This document shows, in pieces, positions 26,610-34,532 of a DNA stretch of 36,361 nucleotides; positions within the stretch are counted from its first letter, which is position 1; each line of letters starts with the position of its first letter. The translations under genes and the position numbers were made by a program. The notes under the pieces are model-generated. The model was not told the DNA's origin, made no database searches, and saw only the letters and a list, made by a program, of their open reading frames with translations. Source of the stretch: an uncultured Eubacterium sp. (lineage in GTDB: Bacteria; Bacillota; Clostridia; Lachnospirales; Lachnospiraceae); NCBI GenBank assembly GCA_947385875.1, contig CANDMV010000027.1:1-36361 (forward strand), in the 5' to 3' direction.

Positions 26610-27800
26610 TTAACTAACATATCCGGCCAGCAGATAGTTATATAGATACAAAATGGGGTACATCCAATACTTTGCAAGATATCCCTGAGGCCATGCCGTC
26701 TCTTTCAATAATTCCTTCAGTCTCATACGGCCCTGAGTGCTGCATAATGCCTTTACAAAAATACCTGGACAGAGCTCTGCTCTTATATCCACATATGTCC
26801 CCATCCCGAATTCTTCATTATGCCTCAGCGAAAAATAAGCCTTTACCGCCTGCCTGTCCGGGTATGCGATAAACCGGTATAAGGCTCTGTAAGCCGCTTT
26901 TCTGTAATCTGACGCGCATCTGCCTTTCGCCTGCATTCTGGCGCAGTACCAGCCCATTCCTGAAGCAGCCTTCTCCTGCTCCCGCTTTGCATAGGCGTAA
27001 TATACCGCGTCTTCTGCCGCATCCCTTTTGCGCTCCGCAATAATCCTTTGGCCTTTACGCCGATATCCGATAACGCTTCCGCCAGGCGAATTACACAGCA
27101 TCTCAAACGGCCTTACGGTCAGCAGTATGCTCCCTTTTCGCCGGCATCCATTGATGAAGCCGTATTTTACTGCATTTGCAGGCTGCGGGGACAGAAACGG
27201 CTGCAGCCCGGTATAAAACCCCACAATCCTATAATCCGGATATAAATAGCAGAGGTTATCCTGAATGGTACCTTTCCACCCTATATCAATGATGCCTACT
27301 GTATCTTTCCTGTCCCTCTGCCAGCCTTTCTGCCCTAGATAACCATAGACCAGCTCCCGCCTATAGTTTCTTTGTGCTTTGACAGCATTTGTAAAACCTT
27401 TGTCACAAAAAAGCCTCTGCACCCTCCTATCTTCCCACGGGCATTGGATCGCCTCCTCCTGCGGGATGCCGTATTGATTCAGATATTCTTCCATCCCGCA
27501 GTCTTCCATGTGCAGCGACTTGAGCAATGCCCCCATCGACTGTACCGGGTACTGGTTCCATATCCTCATAAATTCCTCAATGGATACCTCTCGCAGGGAA
27601 GGCAGGAATGTAGACATCCTGCTGACTTCTACAATCTCCGTCTCTGGCAGCCTGCACCCAAATGGGTTGTATTTTTTTATCTCATCATAAAGCGTGCTGA
27701 AAAATTCCCCTTCTCTTGTAAAAAAATACAGCCTGCCAATCCTAAGCCTCATAGCTTTTTCTATCATCCATATCATAAAACCAAAAAAGAAAGCTTCCAT
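26610..27800 (-). CDS. Paralogue of the REG/DIGW domain without the HAD part
   Basis: Protein of 396 residues that aligns with the C-terminal half of the 24459-26486 product: YFFTREGEFF (25-34), VSRMST (59-64) and IIDIGWKGTIQ (170-180) appear in the same order and spacing style. No HAD motifs and no signal peptide; the first 16 residues are hydrophobic. The ribosome binding site before ATG 27800 is weak (AGGG about ten bases away), and upstream sequence is a tandem repeat, so this may be an N-terminally shortened relative of the longer form. It has no function I can name. Neighbouring GT2 and HAD genes are all on the same strand. Confidence 0.7.
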   Translation of the reverse strand: MEAFFFGFMIWMIEKAMRLRIGRLYFFTREGEFFSTLYDEIKKYNPFGCRLPETEIVEVSRMSTFLPSLREVSIEEFMRIWNQYPVQSMGALLKSLHMEDCGMEEYLNQYGIPQEEAIQCPWEDRRVQRLFCDKGFTNAVKAQRNYRRELVYGYLGQKGWQRDRKDTVGIIDIGWKGTIQDNLCYLYPDYRIVGFYTGLQPFLSPQPANAVKYGFINGCRRKGSILLTVRPFEMLCNSPGGSVIGYRRKGQRIIAERKRDAAEDAVYYAYAKREQEKAASGMGWYCARMQAKGRCASDYRKAAYRALYRFIAYPDRQAVKAYFSLRHNEEFGMGTYVDIRAELCPGIFVKALCSTQGRMRLKELLKETAWPQGYLAKYWMYPILYLYNYLLAGYVS

Positions 27801-27836
27801 TGTACAGACCCTGCAACCCCTTTTCTCTTCCTGCTG

Positions 27837-27953
27837 CTTTCATAGACTTTCTTTCACCCGCTCAGTACCGCGTCCTGAAGCGAAGCTATTTTTCCTCCCG
27901 CTTTCATCGGCTTTCTTTCAGCCGCTCAGTGCCGCGTCCTGAAGCGAAGCTAT
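27837..27953. repeat. Two 64-bp tandem intergenic repeats
   Basis: A 53-base block at 27837-27889 recurs at 27901-27953 (offset 64) with four single-base differences; both contain CCGCGTCCTGAAGCGAAGC. On the minus strand each copy encodes the end of a 17-codon ORF finishing IASLQDA(A/V)LSG-stop. The repeats fill the gap between the GT2 gene and the next gene. Confidence 0.93.
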
Positions 27954-27967
27954 AGATCTGTCCGCAT

Positions 27968-28792
27968 TCATTGACTTCCGCTTACACGCATACGCCCATA
28001 CTTTTTCCTGCGCAGCACCATCATAATCCATGCCGGTACTAAGCCGGCTGCCAGCGGTTTCAGCACATAATGCAGGTTTCCATTCAAAATTCCAAGCTCC
28101 AGAAACCCACGATACCTTACTCTGCATTCATTCATCCGATAGCGATATTTCCGCTTTGCATACGACTTTGTGTCTTCCCTATATTGGAACAGCGTTTCCT
28201 GCAGGTTATATCCCCGACATCCTTTTGCATATAAGCGCATGAACAATTCATAATCCTCTGCCCGCATGACTTTTGGCGAAACGCAGTATCCTCCTATGCT
28301 TTCCAACACCTCACGGCGTATCATGACTGCGGGATGGATAAAGGGTGAAGTGCGTAAAAAAGATTCTCTGCGCGGCATCTTTTCCAGTCTGCGCTCTCCC
28401 CAGACGCGTTTTCCTTCAATCAGCTGCGCATTGCAGCCCACCAGTGCATATTCCTGATGCCGTTCTAAAAAGGCTGCCTGCTTTTCCAGACGCCTTGTAT
28501 TCGAAATGTCATCTGCATCCATGCGCGCAATATATTCCCCTGATGCATATTTAAGGCACTTGTTTAATACAGCTGCCAGACCCATATTTTTTTCATTTCG
28601 CAATAACATAATTCTGGAATCCTTTTTACAATACCTATACAGCCATTTATAAAAAGCTCTATCGGAGCCGTCATCACAGATAATGAATTCAAAATCGCGG
28701 AATGTCTGATTCAATATAGAATCAATGGCCTGCGCAGCCTGCCGCCTGTCTCTTTCATTATAAGTACCCATTACAACAGAAATCCTGCACAT
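27968..28792 (-). CDS. Family 2 glycosyltransferase
   Basis: GT-A enzyme of 274 residues from the preferred ATG at 28792 (AAAGGA six bases upstream; the ATG at 28840 overlaps the regulator gene). It shows ISVVMGTYNE at the start, ICDDGSD (38-44), the DXD-type DADD (92-95), FIHPAVMIRR and the acceptor-side AEDYELFMRLY. It has a short hydrophobic C-terminal segment (LAAGLVPAWIMMV) that may touch the membrane. This type transfers one sugar to a lipid-linked or growing chain. It is the first enzyme gene of the operon, 31 bases after the XRE gene. Confidence 0.92.
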   Translation of the reverse strand: MCRISVVMGTYNERDRRQAAQAIDSILNQTFRDFEFIICDDGSDRAFYKWLYRYCKKDSRIMLLRNEKNMGLAAVLNKCLKYASGEYIARMDADDISNTRRLEKQAAFLERHQEYALVGCNAQLIEGKRVWGERRLEKMPRRESFLRTSPFIHPAVMIRREVLESIGGYCVSPKVMRAEDYELFMRLYAKGCRGYNLQETLFQYREDTKSYAKRKYRYRMNECRVRYRGFLELGILNGNLHYVLKPLAAGLVPAWIMMVLRRKKYGRMRVSGSQ

Positions 28793-28823
28793 CCTGCATC
28801 CTTTCCATATACAGCTCCCATAA

Positions 28824-29165
28824 TTACCGGGGAGCTTCATTCATGATCTTGGCCACTGATTTCATAATGCGGACATACATAGAATAACTGTCAGTATCCA
28901 TCTTTTCCTGCCGTCCCCACATATCCACTAAGCGTGAATCCGATGGATGGGCGACTCCCCACAGCAGCTCATCTGCGTCTGTACTCAGTGCCGTGCATAT
29001 GTTTACAAATGTCTCTAAGCTCATGATCCTTGTTCCGCGCTCAATATGCCCCAAAAATGACATGCTGATGCCGCATTTCTTTGCAAGCATATCCTGTGAC
29101 CAGCCTTTTGCCTTTCTGGCCAGGCGAATCCGCATTCCCATCCTGGTATAATCGATATCCTGCAT
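28824..29165 (-). CDS. XRE-family helix-turn-helix regulator, first gene of the glycan operon
   Basis: Protein of 113 residues with a Cro/C1-type HTH at about 12-66: RIRLARKAKGWSQDMLAKKC, then the recognition helix GISMSFLGHIERG and the stabilising LSTDADELL end. The C-terminal 45 residues are helical and unassigned. The ATG at 29165 has GGGAGGA five bases upstream; an ATG at 29210 would lie inside an inverted repeat. Being first in a 20-kb leftward operon, it is likely to control the glycan genes and itself, possibly through the repeat directly upstream. No phage genes are near, so a prophage repressor is less likely. Confidence 0.88.
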   Translation of the reverse strand: MQDIDYTRMGMRIRLARKAKGWSQDMLAKKCGISMSFLGHIERGTRIMSLETFVNICTALSTDADELLWGVAHPSDSRLVDMWGRQEKMDTDSYSMYVRIMKSVAKIMNEAPR

Positions 29166-29186
29166 AGTCTTCCTCCCTCTTATATC

Positions 29187-29281
29187 GTTACTTTTCACAC
29201 CTAATGTCATTTACTTGACCTGCCAGACACAGAATCTGGTTATGCAAAGCCTAAATAAAAGACATTGGTGCGAAAAGTAAC
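29187..29281 (-). promoter_or_regulatory. Long stem-loop in the leader of the glycan operon
   Basis: The arms 29187-29208 and 29261-29281 (core GTTACTTTTC and GAAAAGTAAC, extending to AATGTC/GACATT) match in all but a few positions. A smaller CCAGA/TCTGG hairpin lies in the loop. The left arm ends eight bases upstream of the XRE ribosome-binding region, so the structure may affect its expression or be an operator. Confidence 0.6.
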
Positions 29282-29365
29282 CTTGTATCAGCTTTCCTGC
29301 CGCTGTAATAGTTCTAGAACATGCCTGCACGCTTTACTTTCTTTAGGCGTAAAACTGAATGGCGC

Positions 29366-29676
29366 ATAACAATTTGTAATAAAGTGTTGTGTAAAATTTG
29401 GATTTTATTTTTATAAAATATATTGATAATAAAGAATAAATAATAGATTATTATTGTTTTAGGCAGATAAATGCAAGGTGTTTTTTATTCACAGTCATTA
29501 AATTTGAATCACTTATATTTATAGAACAAAGTCATTAATTGTTATAAATTCTGCACTATTTTTCAACATAATACTTGGGAAATTCAAGCAGATTTAACAA
29601 TTTTATCATTAGTATTGCAAATATTTACGATATGGTGTAGAATTCTTTCAGATAACATTTTATTACAATTTGTTAT
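29366..29676. repeat. AT-rich 311-bp segment bounded by 23-bp inverted repeats
   Basis: The 23-mer at 29366-29388 (ATAACAATTTGTAATAAAG...) is the reverse complement of 29654-29676 with two mismatches. The interior is very AT-rich with no ORF of note and two AGTCATTAA copies (29493, 29530). It occupies the middle of the 915-base gene-free gap between the XRE gene and guaD. No target duplication is obvious, so it may be a miniature element or a pair of binding sites. Confidence 0.55.
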
Positions 29677-29688
29677 CCCAAAGAATTC
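29640..29688. other. Perfect two-block palindrome overlapping the right inverted repeat
   Basis: GAATTCTTT (29640-29648) and GATAACA (29651-29657) are mirrored by TGTTATC (29671-29677) and AAAGAATTC (29680-29688), with two-base spacers and a 13-base loop. It is a strong hairpin or protein-binding dyad, with no T-tract, in the gap upstream of guaD. Confidence 0.7.
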
Positions 29689-29887
29689 ATATTTTTCTTC
29701 ATTTTATCTTTGAAAACTCCTGAACAGAATATCCCGTAACCGACCAGAAATAGAATTTACCTTTGTAAAAGATCGCTATTAAAAAAATTAAACAAACCAT
29801 ATACAGAAATTTCGTCAAAAATGTGCATAGAATAGCAGTCAAATAAACGATATAATGAAAAGCAGAAAAGAATATGTTATTTATTAT

Positions 29888-29948
29888 TATGTATATACTG
29901 GGAATTGGCCCAGAGTTTCTACCGACTGCCGCAAGAGTTGACTACATA
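29888..29948 (+). promoter_or_regulatory. Divergent guanine-type purine riboswitch aptamer
   Basis: P1 pairs TATGTA (29888-29893) with TACATA (29943-29948); P2 pairs CTGGG with CCCAG around a six-base loop ending GG (29907-29908); J2/3 contains the conserved TTTCTACC (29916-29923); P3 carries CCGCAA in its loop, whose CC can kiss the GG of L2; J3/1 reads GACTAC, and the C corresponding to position 74 marks guanine rather than adenine specificity. Departures from consensus are a short J1/2 (TATA), a six-base L2 and CCGCAAG in place of CCGTAAA. A TATAAT at 29851-29856 is a plausible -10 but has no good -35. Confidence 0.82.
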
Positions 29949-29978
29949 GCCGTTTAGGCTGTAGTCTGCTCTTTTTTT
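29940..29978 (+). terminator. Riboswitch expression-platform terminator
   Basis: GACTAC (29940-29945) pairs with GTAGTC (29961-29966), and AGCC (29948-29951) with GGCT (29957-29960), with a two-base bulge; TTTTTTT follows. Its 5' arm is the aptamer's J3/1 and P1 3' strand, so aptamer and terminator are mutually exclusive. Confidence 0.88.
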
Positions 29979-30080
29979 ATTTTTGACTTCCGGCTTGGCA
30001 GTCGATCTGACATCCGAAACAAATCGATTCAAAAGTGTAACGCAAAAAACTATTTAGCTTCATTCAGAAAGGAGTATTCT

Positions 30081-31370
30081 ATGAGACAGGATTCATTTAT
30101 TTTAAAAGGAAATATTTGTTATTCAAAGACAATAGGTCATCTATCCACTACTGACCACGGATATCTGATATGCCATAATGGAATCAGCCGCGGAGTCTAT
30201 CCGGTTCTGCCGGAAAAATACCAGAATCTGCCGATCATCGATTATCATGACATGCTGATTATCCCCGGCATGACCGACCTGCACATCCATGCACCTCAGT
30301 ATCCCTTCCGCGGGCTGGGGATGGACTTAGAGCTGCTGGACTGGCTGAATACCCATACCTTTCCGGAAGAAAGCCGCTATACAGATCTGGAATATGCTAT
30401 AAAAGCCTATAAACTCTTCACGGATAACCTAAAAAAAAGTGCATCAACAAGAGCCGTTGTCTTCGGCACGATTCATACCCCTGCTACCAGCTTTTTGATG
30501 GAACAGCTGAATACGACGGGTTTAAAAACCTATGTGGGTAAAGTAAATATGGATGTAAACTGCCCGGATAACCTGCGTGAAAAAGACGCTCAGACAGCGC
30601 TTGACAATACAGATGAATGGCTTCAAAAAAACATCGGAAAGTACCAGAATACAAGTCCAATCATTACTCCTCGTTTTGCGCCTGTCTGCAGTGAGTCTCT
30701 GCTGGAAGGGCTGGGAAAGCTGCTAAAAAAATACCAGCTCCCTGTCCAGTCCCATTTGTCAGAGAATCTATCAGAAATCGAATGGGTAAAAAAATTATTC
30801 CCGTGGTCATCCTGCTATGGAGATGTCTATGACCATTATGAACTATTCGGCACAGTCTCAAAGACAGTGATGGCCCACTGTGTTTATTCTACCGATGAAG
30901 AAACAGAACTGCTAAAGGAAAATGGTGTATATATCGCCCACTGCCCGCAGTCGAATATAAATCTTTCTTCTGGAATCGCGCCAATACGCAGCTATCTGGA
31001 CGCAGGAATCCCTGTCGGGCTTGGAACCGACATGGCGGGCGGAGCAAATCTGTCAATGTTCCGATGTATGGCTGATGCTGTCGGTGTATCCAAGCTCTAC
31101 TGGAGACTTGTCGATCAGGAGAAAAAGCCGCTGACAATAGAAGAGGTATTTTATCTGGCGACCAAAGGAGGAGGCTCTTTCTTTGGGAATACTGGAAGCT
31201 TCGAAGACGGATATGAAATGGACGCGCTCATACTGGATGATTCAGGCATCTGCAGTACGAGAACATTAACTACGAAAGAGCGGCTAGAGCGTTATATTTA
31301 TCTGGCAGATGAAGGCGGAAAGTTAGCCGGCAAATATACAGCGGGCACAGAAATTCTATTGTCAGAATGA
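30081..31370 (+). CDS. guaD: Guanine deaminase
   Basis: Zinc amidohydrolase of 429 residues converting guanine to xanthine and ammonia. The family signature PGMTDLHIHAPQYPFRGLGMDLELLDWL is intact (in parts: HIH 68-70, APQYPFRG, LLDWLN), followed by the metal histidines in VQSHLSEN and AHCVY, and the catalytic aspartate in GLGTDMAGG. AAAGGAG lies seven bases before the ATG. It follows a riboswitch of the guanine type whose terminator would be disrupted by ligand, which fits induction of a catabolic enzyme by its substrate. No xanthine-pathway or permease gene is adjacent. Confidence 0.95.
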   Translation: MRQDSFILKGNICYSKTIGHLSTTDHGYLICHNGISRGVYPVLPEKYQNLPIIDYHDMLIIPGMTDLHIHAPQYPFRGLGMDLELLDWLNTHTFPEESRYTDLEYAIKAYKLFTDNLKKSASTRAVVFGTIHTPATSFLMEQLNTTGLKTYVGKVNMDVNCPDNLREKDAQTALDNTDEWLQKNIGKYQNTSPIITPRFAPVCSESLLEGLGKLLKKYQLPVQSHLSENLSEIEWVKKLFPWSSCYGDVYDHYELFGTVSKTVMAHCVYSTDEETELLKENGVYIAHCPQSNINLSSGIAPIRSYLDAGIPVGLGTDMAGGANLSMFRCMADAVGVSKLYWRLVDQEKKPLTIEEVFYLATKGGGSFFGNTGSFEDGYEMDALILDDSGICSTRTLTTKERLERYIYLADEGGKLAGKYTAGTEILLSE

Positions 31371-31424
31371 GATAAAGTAAATGGCTGCGGTTCAGATTCT
31401 CTTTCATCCATTGTAAGTTTTCTT

Positions 31425-31463
31425 CTTTGCTTTCCTGTGTTACGATATTCTCAGAAAGCAAAG
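31425..31463 (+). other. Inverted repeat abutting the ABC ATPase ribosome binding site
   Basis: CTTTGCTTTC (31425-31434) is the exact reverse complement of GAAAGCAAAG (31454-31463). The second arm runs into the AAGGAGGT box (31461-31468) of the next gene, so the hairpin could mask part of it. Confidence 0.6.
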
Positions 31464-31476
31464 GAGGTAATCAGCT

Positions 31477-32250
31477 TTGGAACCAATCTTAAAAATCGAA
31501 TCCTTAAAAAAATATTATGGAAAACACGCAAACAAAACAACTGCGCTGGACGGGATTTCATTTCAGGTAATGCCCGGCGAATTTTTAGGAATCATGGGAA
31601 GCAGCGGCTCCGGCAAGTCTACGCTTCTTAACTGTATCGCAGCAGTCATTCAGCCAGACAGCGGAAACATTTTTCTCAAGGGCACAAAGCTTTCTTCACT
31701 CAAAGGCGCGCAGCTGGCCAGCTACCGCGGATGCGAGATCGGCTACTTATTCCAGAATTTTGAGCTGCTGGATAACCTGACCGGTCAGGAAAATATTCTT
31801 CTGCCCCTTGCGCTTCATAATGTACCGGAAAAAGAAAGCAGCAGACGGCTGATTCAGCTGGCATCCTATTTCGAAATTACCGATGTCCTGGATAAATTTC
31901 CTGCGCAGATGTCCGGCGGACAAAAGCAGCGGACGGCAGCTGCCCGCGCGCTGATTTTAAATCCCGGCATCATACTTGCAGATGAGCCGACCGGCGCTTT
32001 AGATTCTAAAAATGCAAAAGCGTTAATGGAAAAATTAGCCGGATTAAATCAGGATTCTAACGCCTCGATTTTGATGGTAACACACGATTCCAATGCGGCA
32101 AGCTACTGTAAAAGAATCCTGTTTATCCAGGACGGCCTTATCTTTCATGAACTGCGCAGAGACCTGCTCAGAGAATCCCGGCAGGATTTTTATGAACGGA
32201 TCATAAAAGTCATGGCGCAGTTAGGCGGAGGAAGCGTGAATATTTTATAA
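31477..32250 (+). CDS. BceA-like ABC transporter ATPase
   Basis: ATPase of 257 residues for the MacB/BceA-type permease that follows. Walker A GSSGSGKST (41-49), signature MSGGQKQR, Walker B IILADEPTGALD and VTHDSN are all present. BceAB-type transporters release cell-wall antibiotics such as bacitracin from lipid targets and also act as sensors for a cognate kinase. The start is a TTG at 31477 with AAGGAGGT eight bases upstream. It lies 21 bases before the permease gene. The two-component genes downstream complete the module. Confidence 0.92.
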   Translation: MEPILKIESLKKYYGKHANKTTALDGISFQVMPGEFLGIMGSSGSGKSTLLNCIAAVIQPDSGNIFLKGTKLSSLKGAQLASYRGCEIGYLFQNFELLDNLTGQENILLPLALHNVPEKESSRRLIQLASYFEITDVLDKFPAQMSGGQKQRTAAARALILNPGIILADEPTGALDSKNAKALMEKLAGLNQDSNASILMVTHDSNAASYCKRILFIQDGLIFHELRRDLLRESRQDFYERIIKVMAQLGGGSVNIL

Positions 32251-32271
32251 ATCGGGGATGGAGGATCTATT

Positions 32272-34374
32272 ATGTTTTTTCAATTAGTAAAGCGCAACAG
32301 CAGACGAAGCCGGAAGGAAAATGGCTTATTCTTTGCTTCACTGCTCATTTCAATTATAGCTTTTTACATTATTTTATCACTGTCGCATCAGGACGTGATG
32401 CTTTTTTTGGAAATAATGGAAAGTGATGCCGTAGACAGGCTTTTGACAATGATTCCCGCATTTTACGGCATAAGCCTGATGATCTTATTTTTTCTTATCT
32501 ATTTTGCGGGAAAATTCCAGATGGAACGACGCAGGCACGAATTCGGCATCTATCTGATGATGGGAATGCGACGAACACATTTATTTGCCATGCTTTTGGC
32601 AGAACAGCTTCAAAGCAGCGTATTCGCTCTGATGACCGGGCTACCGGCTGCCGTCCTGATTTCTGAACTAATCAGCCTGATGACAGCCAGGCTGGTAGGC
32701 ATCGGTATTATCGGACATAGATTTTCATTTTCCATTCAGGCTGCTCTATGGACAATCGCAGGCTTTTTACTGATTCACCTGACAGCTTTCCTGATTCTAA
32801 GCGGTCGGATGACACGTCAGGAAATCGGCTCCCTGCTCGTAGAGACTCCCGCCGGCTCAAAAAAGCAGCTTCCGCCATTCGTATATGCATCTGCCCTGAT
32901 CACTGGTCTTGTCTGCCTGGCTGCTGCTTACGGAATGGCTATCAAAGGCATATCATGGATTCATCTAAACCAGATGGCGTTTACACTGCTCTTAGGCTTC
33001 GCGGGAACCATGCTATTATTTTACGGGCTGAGGTTTCCAATCGGTCTCACTGCCAGCCGCGCAAGAAAAGACAGACAACTTTTGGTGTTTAATTTCCGCC
33101 AGCTTCAGGAAACTGTCATACACCGCTCCTGCTCTATGGCAGTCAGCTCTCTGCTCATTCTGGCTGCTTTATGCTGCTTTGGCGCAGGCACGGCCACTGC
33201 ATATTTTTACGGCCATTCTGAAGAACATATATTAGACTATACGTTTACAGATCATCGTACAGTGACTTTGGACACGCTGACGGATGCATCAGGCAAAGCA
33301 GATTTTTCAGAATCTTTTTTAACTTTAACGGAAAACATATTAACAGCAGACGGCCTGCGCAGCCGGTTTTCCCATCTGTTTGAAATGAAGACAGGACATA
33401 TCCGTACAACAGAAGACTATGATCATGCATTTCAAATGGATGCCGTCCTTGCATTACTGTCAGAAACAAAAAACTCAGATGCCAAAAGAATCCTCTTATC
33501 CAGGCTGGACGAGGACTATCCATACCTGATTTCACTAAGCGGCTATAATCAATTATTATCTATTGCAGGTCTTCCTATGCTAAAGCTTGATTCAAATGAA
33601 GCCAGCGTATACATGGACATCTCATCTACAGCTGAATGCATACAGCTGATGAATCAGATTCTAAGCAGACAGCCGCAGGTATTTATAGACAGCGCCCCAT
33701 TTCATCTGACAGGAACGGTACAGACATCCAGTCTTGTTACAGATCGGTCAATCACGCTGTCCTTCGCCCTGATTGTACCAGATGAAGCATTTGAATATTA
33801 TACACAGGGAGATTACAGCACCTATTTAAACGGCGTATTAAACACATCCGAAAAGAAGACAAGCCTTATGGAAGCGATTAATGACATGAATGAAAAGCTG
33901 AATCGTACAGAATTATCCTATGAAAGCTATCTCCAGAATATGGGCAGGCAGTTATTCTATGTTGTCGCAGCCAGCTATATTACGCTCTATCTGGCAGCTA
34001 TATTTCTGATTATCGCCAATACTTTCATCGGAGTGCAGTTTTTGATCGGACAGCAGAAAGCCTGCCGCCGCTACCAGACACTGATACGGCTCGGCGCCAC
34101 CTATGATTTACTATGTCAGTCTGTCAATAAGCAGGTCAGCTGGCATTTTGGCATCCCGGCCTTATCTGCAGCACTAAGCAGCCTGTTTGGCGTACGCGCA
34201 TTATTCAGCGGTCTGCTGCCCCATTATACACAAAACAGTATCCCAGAAATGCTTCTTGTTTCTGCTGCTATAATTTTTGTCCTCTGTGTGATAGAATATA
34301 TTTACATGACTGTGGTAAAACGAACCGGCACCAGATACCTTCTGACACTGATGGAGCCGGCCCGTGAAGAATAG
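32272..34374 (+). CDS. BceB-like ABC transporter permease (FtsX domains)
   Basis: Permease of 700 residues with the ten-span BceB layout: spans near 18-38 and 60-80, an FtsX-like block with RRHEFGIYLMMGMRR (about 87-101), paired spans to about 310, a large extracellular domain (about 316-555), and three C-terminal spans with a second FtsX-like segment (FLIGQQKACRRYQTLIRLGA). The extracellular domain is the part that determines peptide specificity and kinase contact in characterised relatives. It is co-directional with the ATPase; the regulator genes start 159 bases downstream. Confidence 0.92.
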   Translation: MFFQLVKRNSRRSRKENGLFFASLLISIIAFYIILSLSHQDVMLFLEIMESDAVDRLLTMIPAFYGISLMILFFLIYFAGKFQMERRRHEFGIYLMMGMRRTHLFAMLLAEQLQSSVFALMTGLPAAVLISELISLMTARLVGIGIIGHRFSFSIQAALWTIAGFLLIHLTAFLILSGRMTRQEIGSLLVETPAGSKKQLPPFVYASALITGLVCLAAAYGMAIKGISWIHLNQMAFTLLLGFAGTMLLFYGLRFPIGLTASRARKDRQLLVFNFRQLQETVIHRSCSMAVSSLLILAALCCFGAGTATAYFYGHSEEHILDYTFTDHRTVTLDTLTDASGKADFSESFLTLTENILTADGLRSRFSHLFEMKTGHIRTTEDYDHAFQMDAVLALLSETKNSDAKRILLSRLDEDYPYLISLSGYNQLLSIAGLPMLKLDSNEASVYMDISSTAECIQLMNQILSRQPQVFIDSAPFHLTGTVQTSSLVTDRSITLSFALIVPDEAFEYYTQGDYSTYLNGVLNTSEKKTSLMEAINDMNEKLNRTELSYESYLQNMGRQLFYVVAASYITLYLAAIFLIIANTFIGVQFLIGQQKACRRYQTLIRLGATYDLLCQSVNKQVSWHFGIPALSAALSSLFGVRALFSGLLPHYTQNSIPEMLLVSAAIIFVLCVIEYIYMTVVKRTGTRYLLTLMEPAREE

Positions 34375-34395
34375 AAAACAAACTGAAATGAACGG

Positions 34396-34475
34396 CCCCG
34401 CAGCAAGCTGAGGGATATCAAAAAACCAATCTCGCTTTGCTCGGTATTAGCTTGTTGCGCAGCGAAGCTGCGGGG
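34396..34475 (+). other. Branched hairpin between permease and response regulator genes
   Basis: CCCCGCAG (34396-34403) pairs with CTGCGGGG (34468-34475), and AAGCT with AGCTT within it; a separate perfect CGCAGC-gaa-GCTGCG hairpin (34458-34472) competes with the right arm. No T-run follows. It may be an attenuator or processing site that separates transporter from regulator expression. Confidence 0.55.
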
Positions 34476-34532
34476 AATCAGACCCGGAGAGATTGAAGCC
34501 GCTCATCATAGACAACGAAAGGAGGCTGATCA

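Noticed and set aside
26610..27800. Possible transposase
   Set aside because: No DDE or HUH motifs, no terminal repeats, and its motifs match the neighbouring HAD-fusion protein instead.
28824..29165. Prophage repressor
   Set aside because: No phage genes or divergent cro-like gene are near; the gene is co-directional and tightly spaced with a glycosyltransferase.
29300..29830. Replication origin-like AT-rich region
   Set aside because: No DnaA-box clusters, no dnaA/dnaN neighbours; the AT-richness is explained equally well by a mobile element or regulatory gap.
31270..31461. Leftward frame between guaD and the ABC ATPase (SENIVTQESKEENLQ-like)
   Set aside because: The first 30 codons look coding-like, but there is no ribosome binding site and the rest is antisense to guaD.
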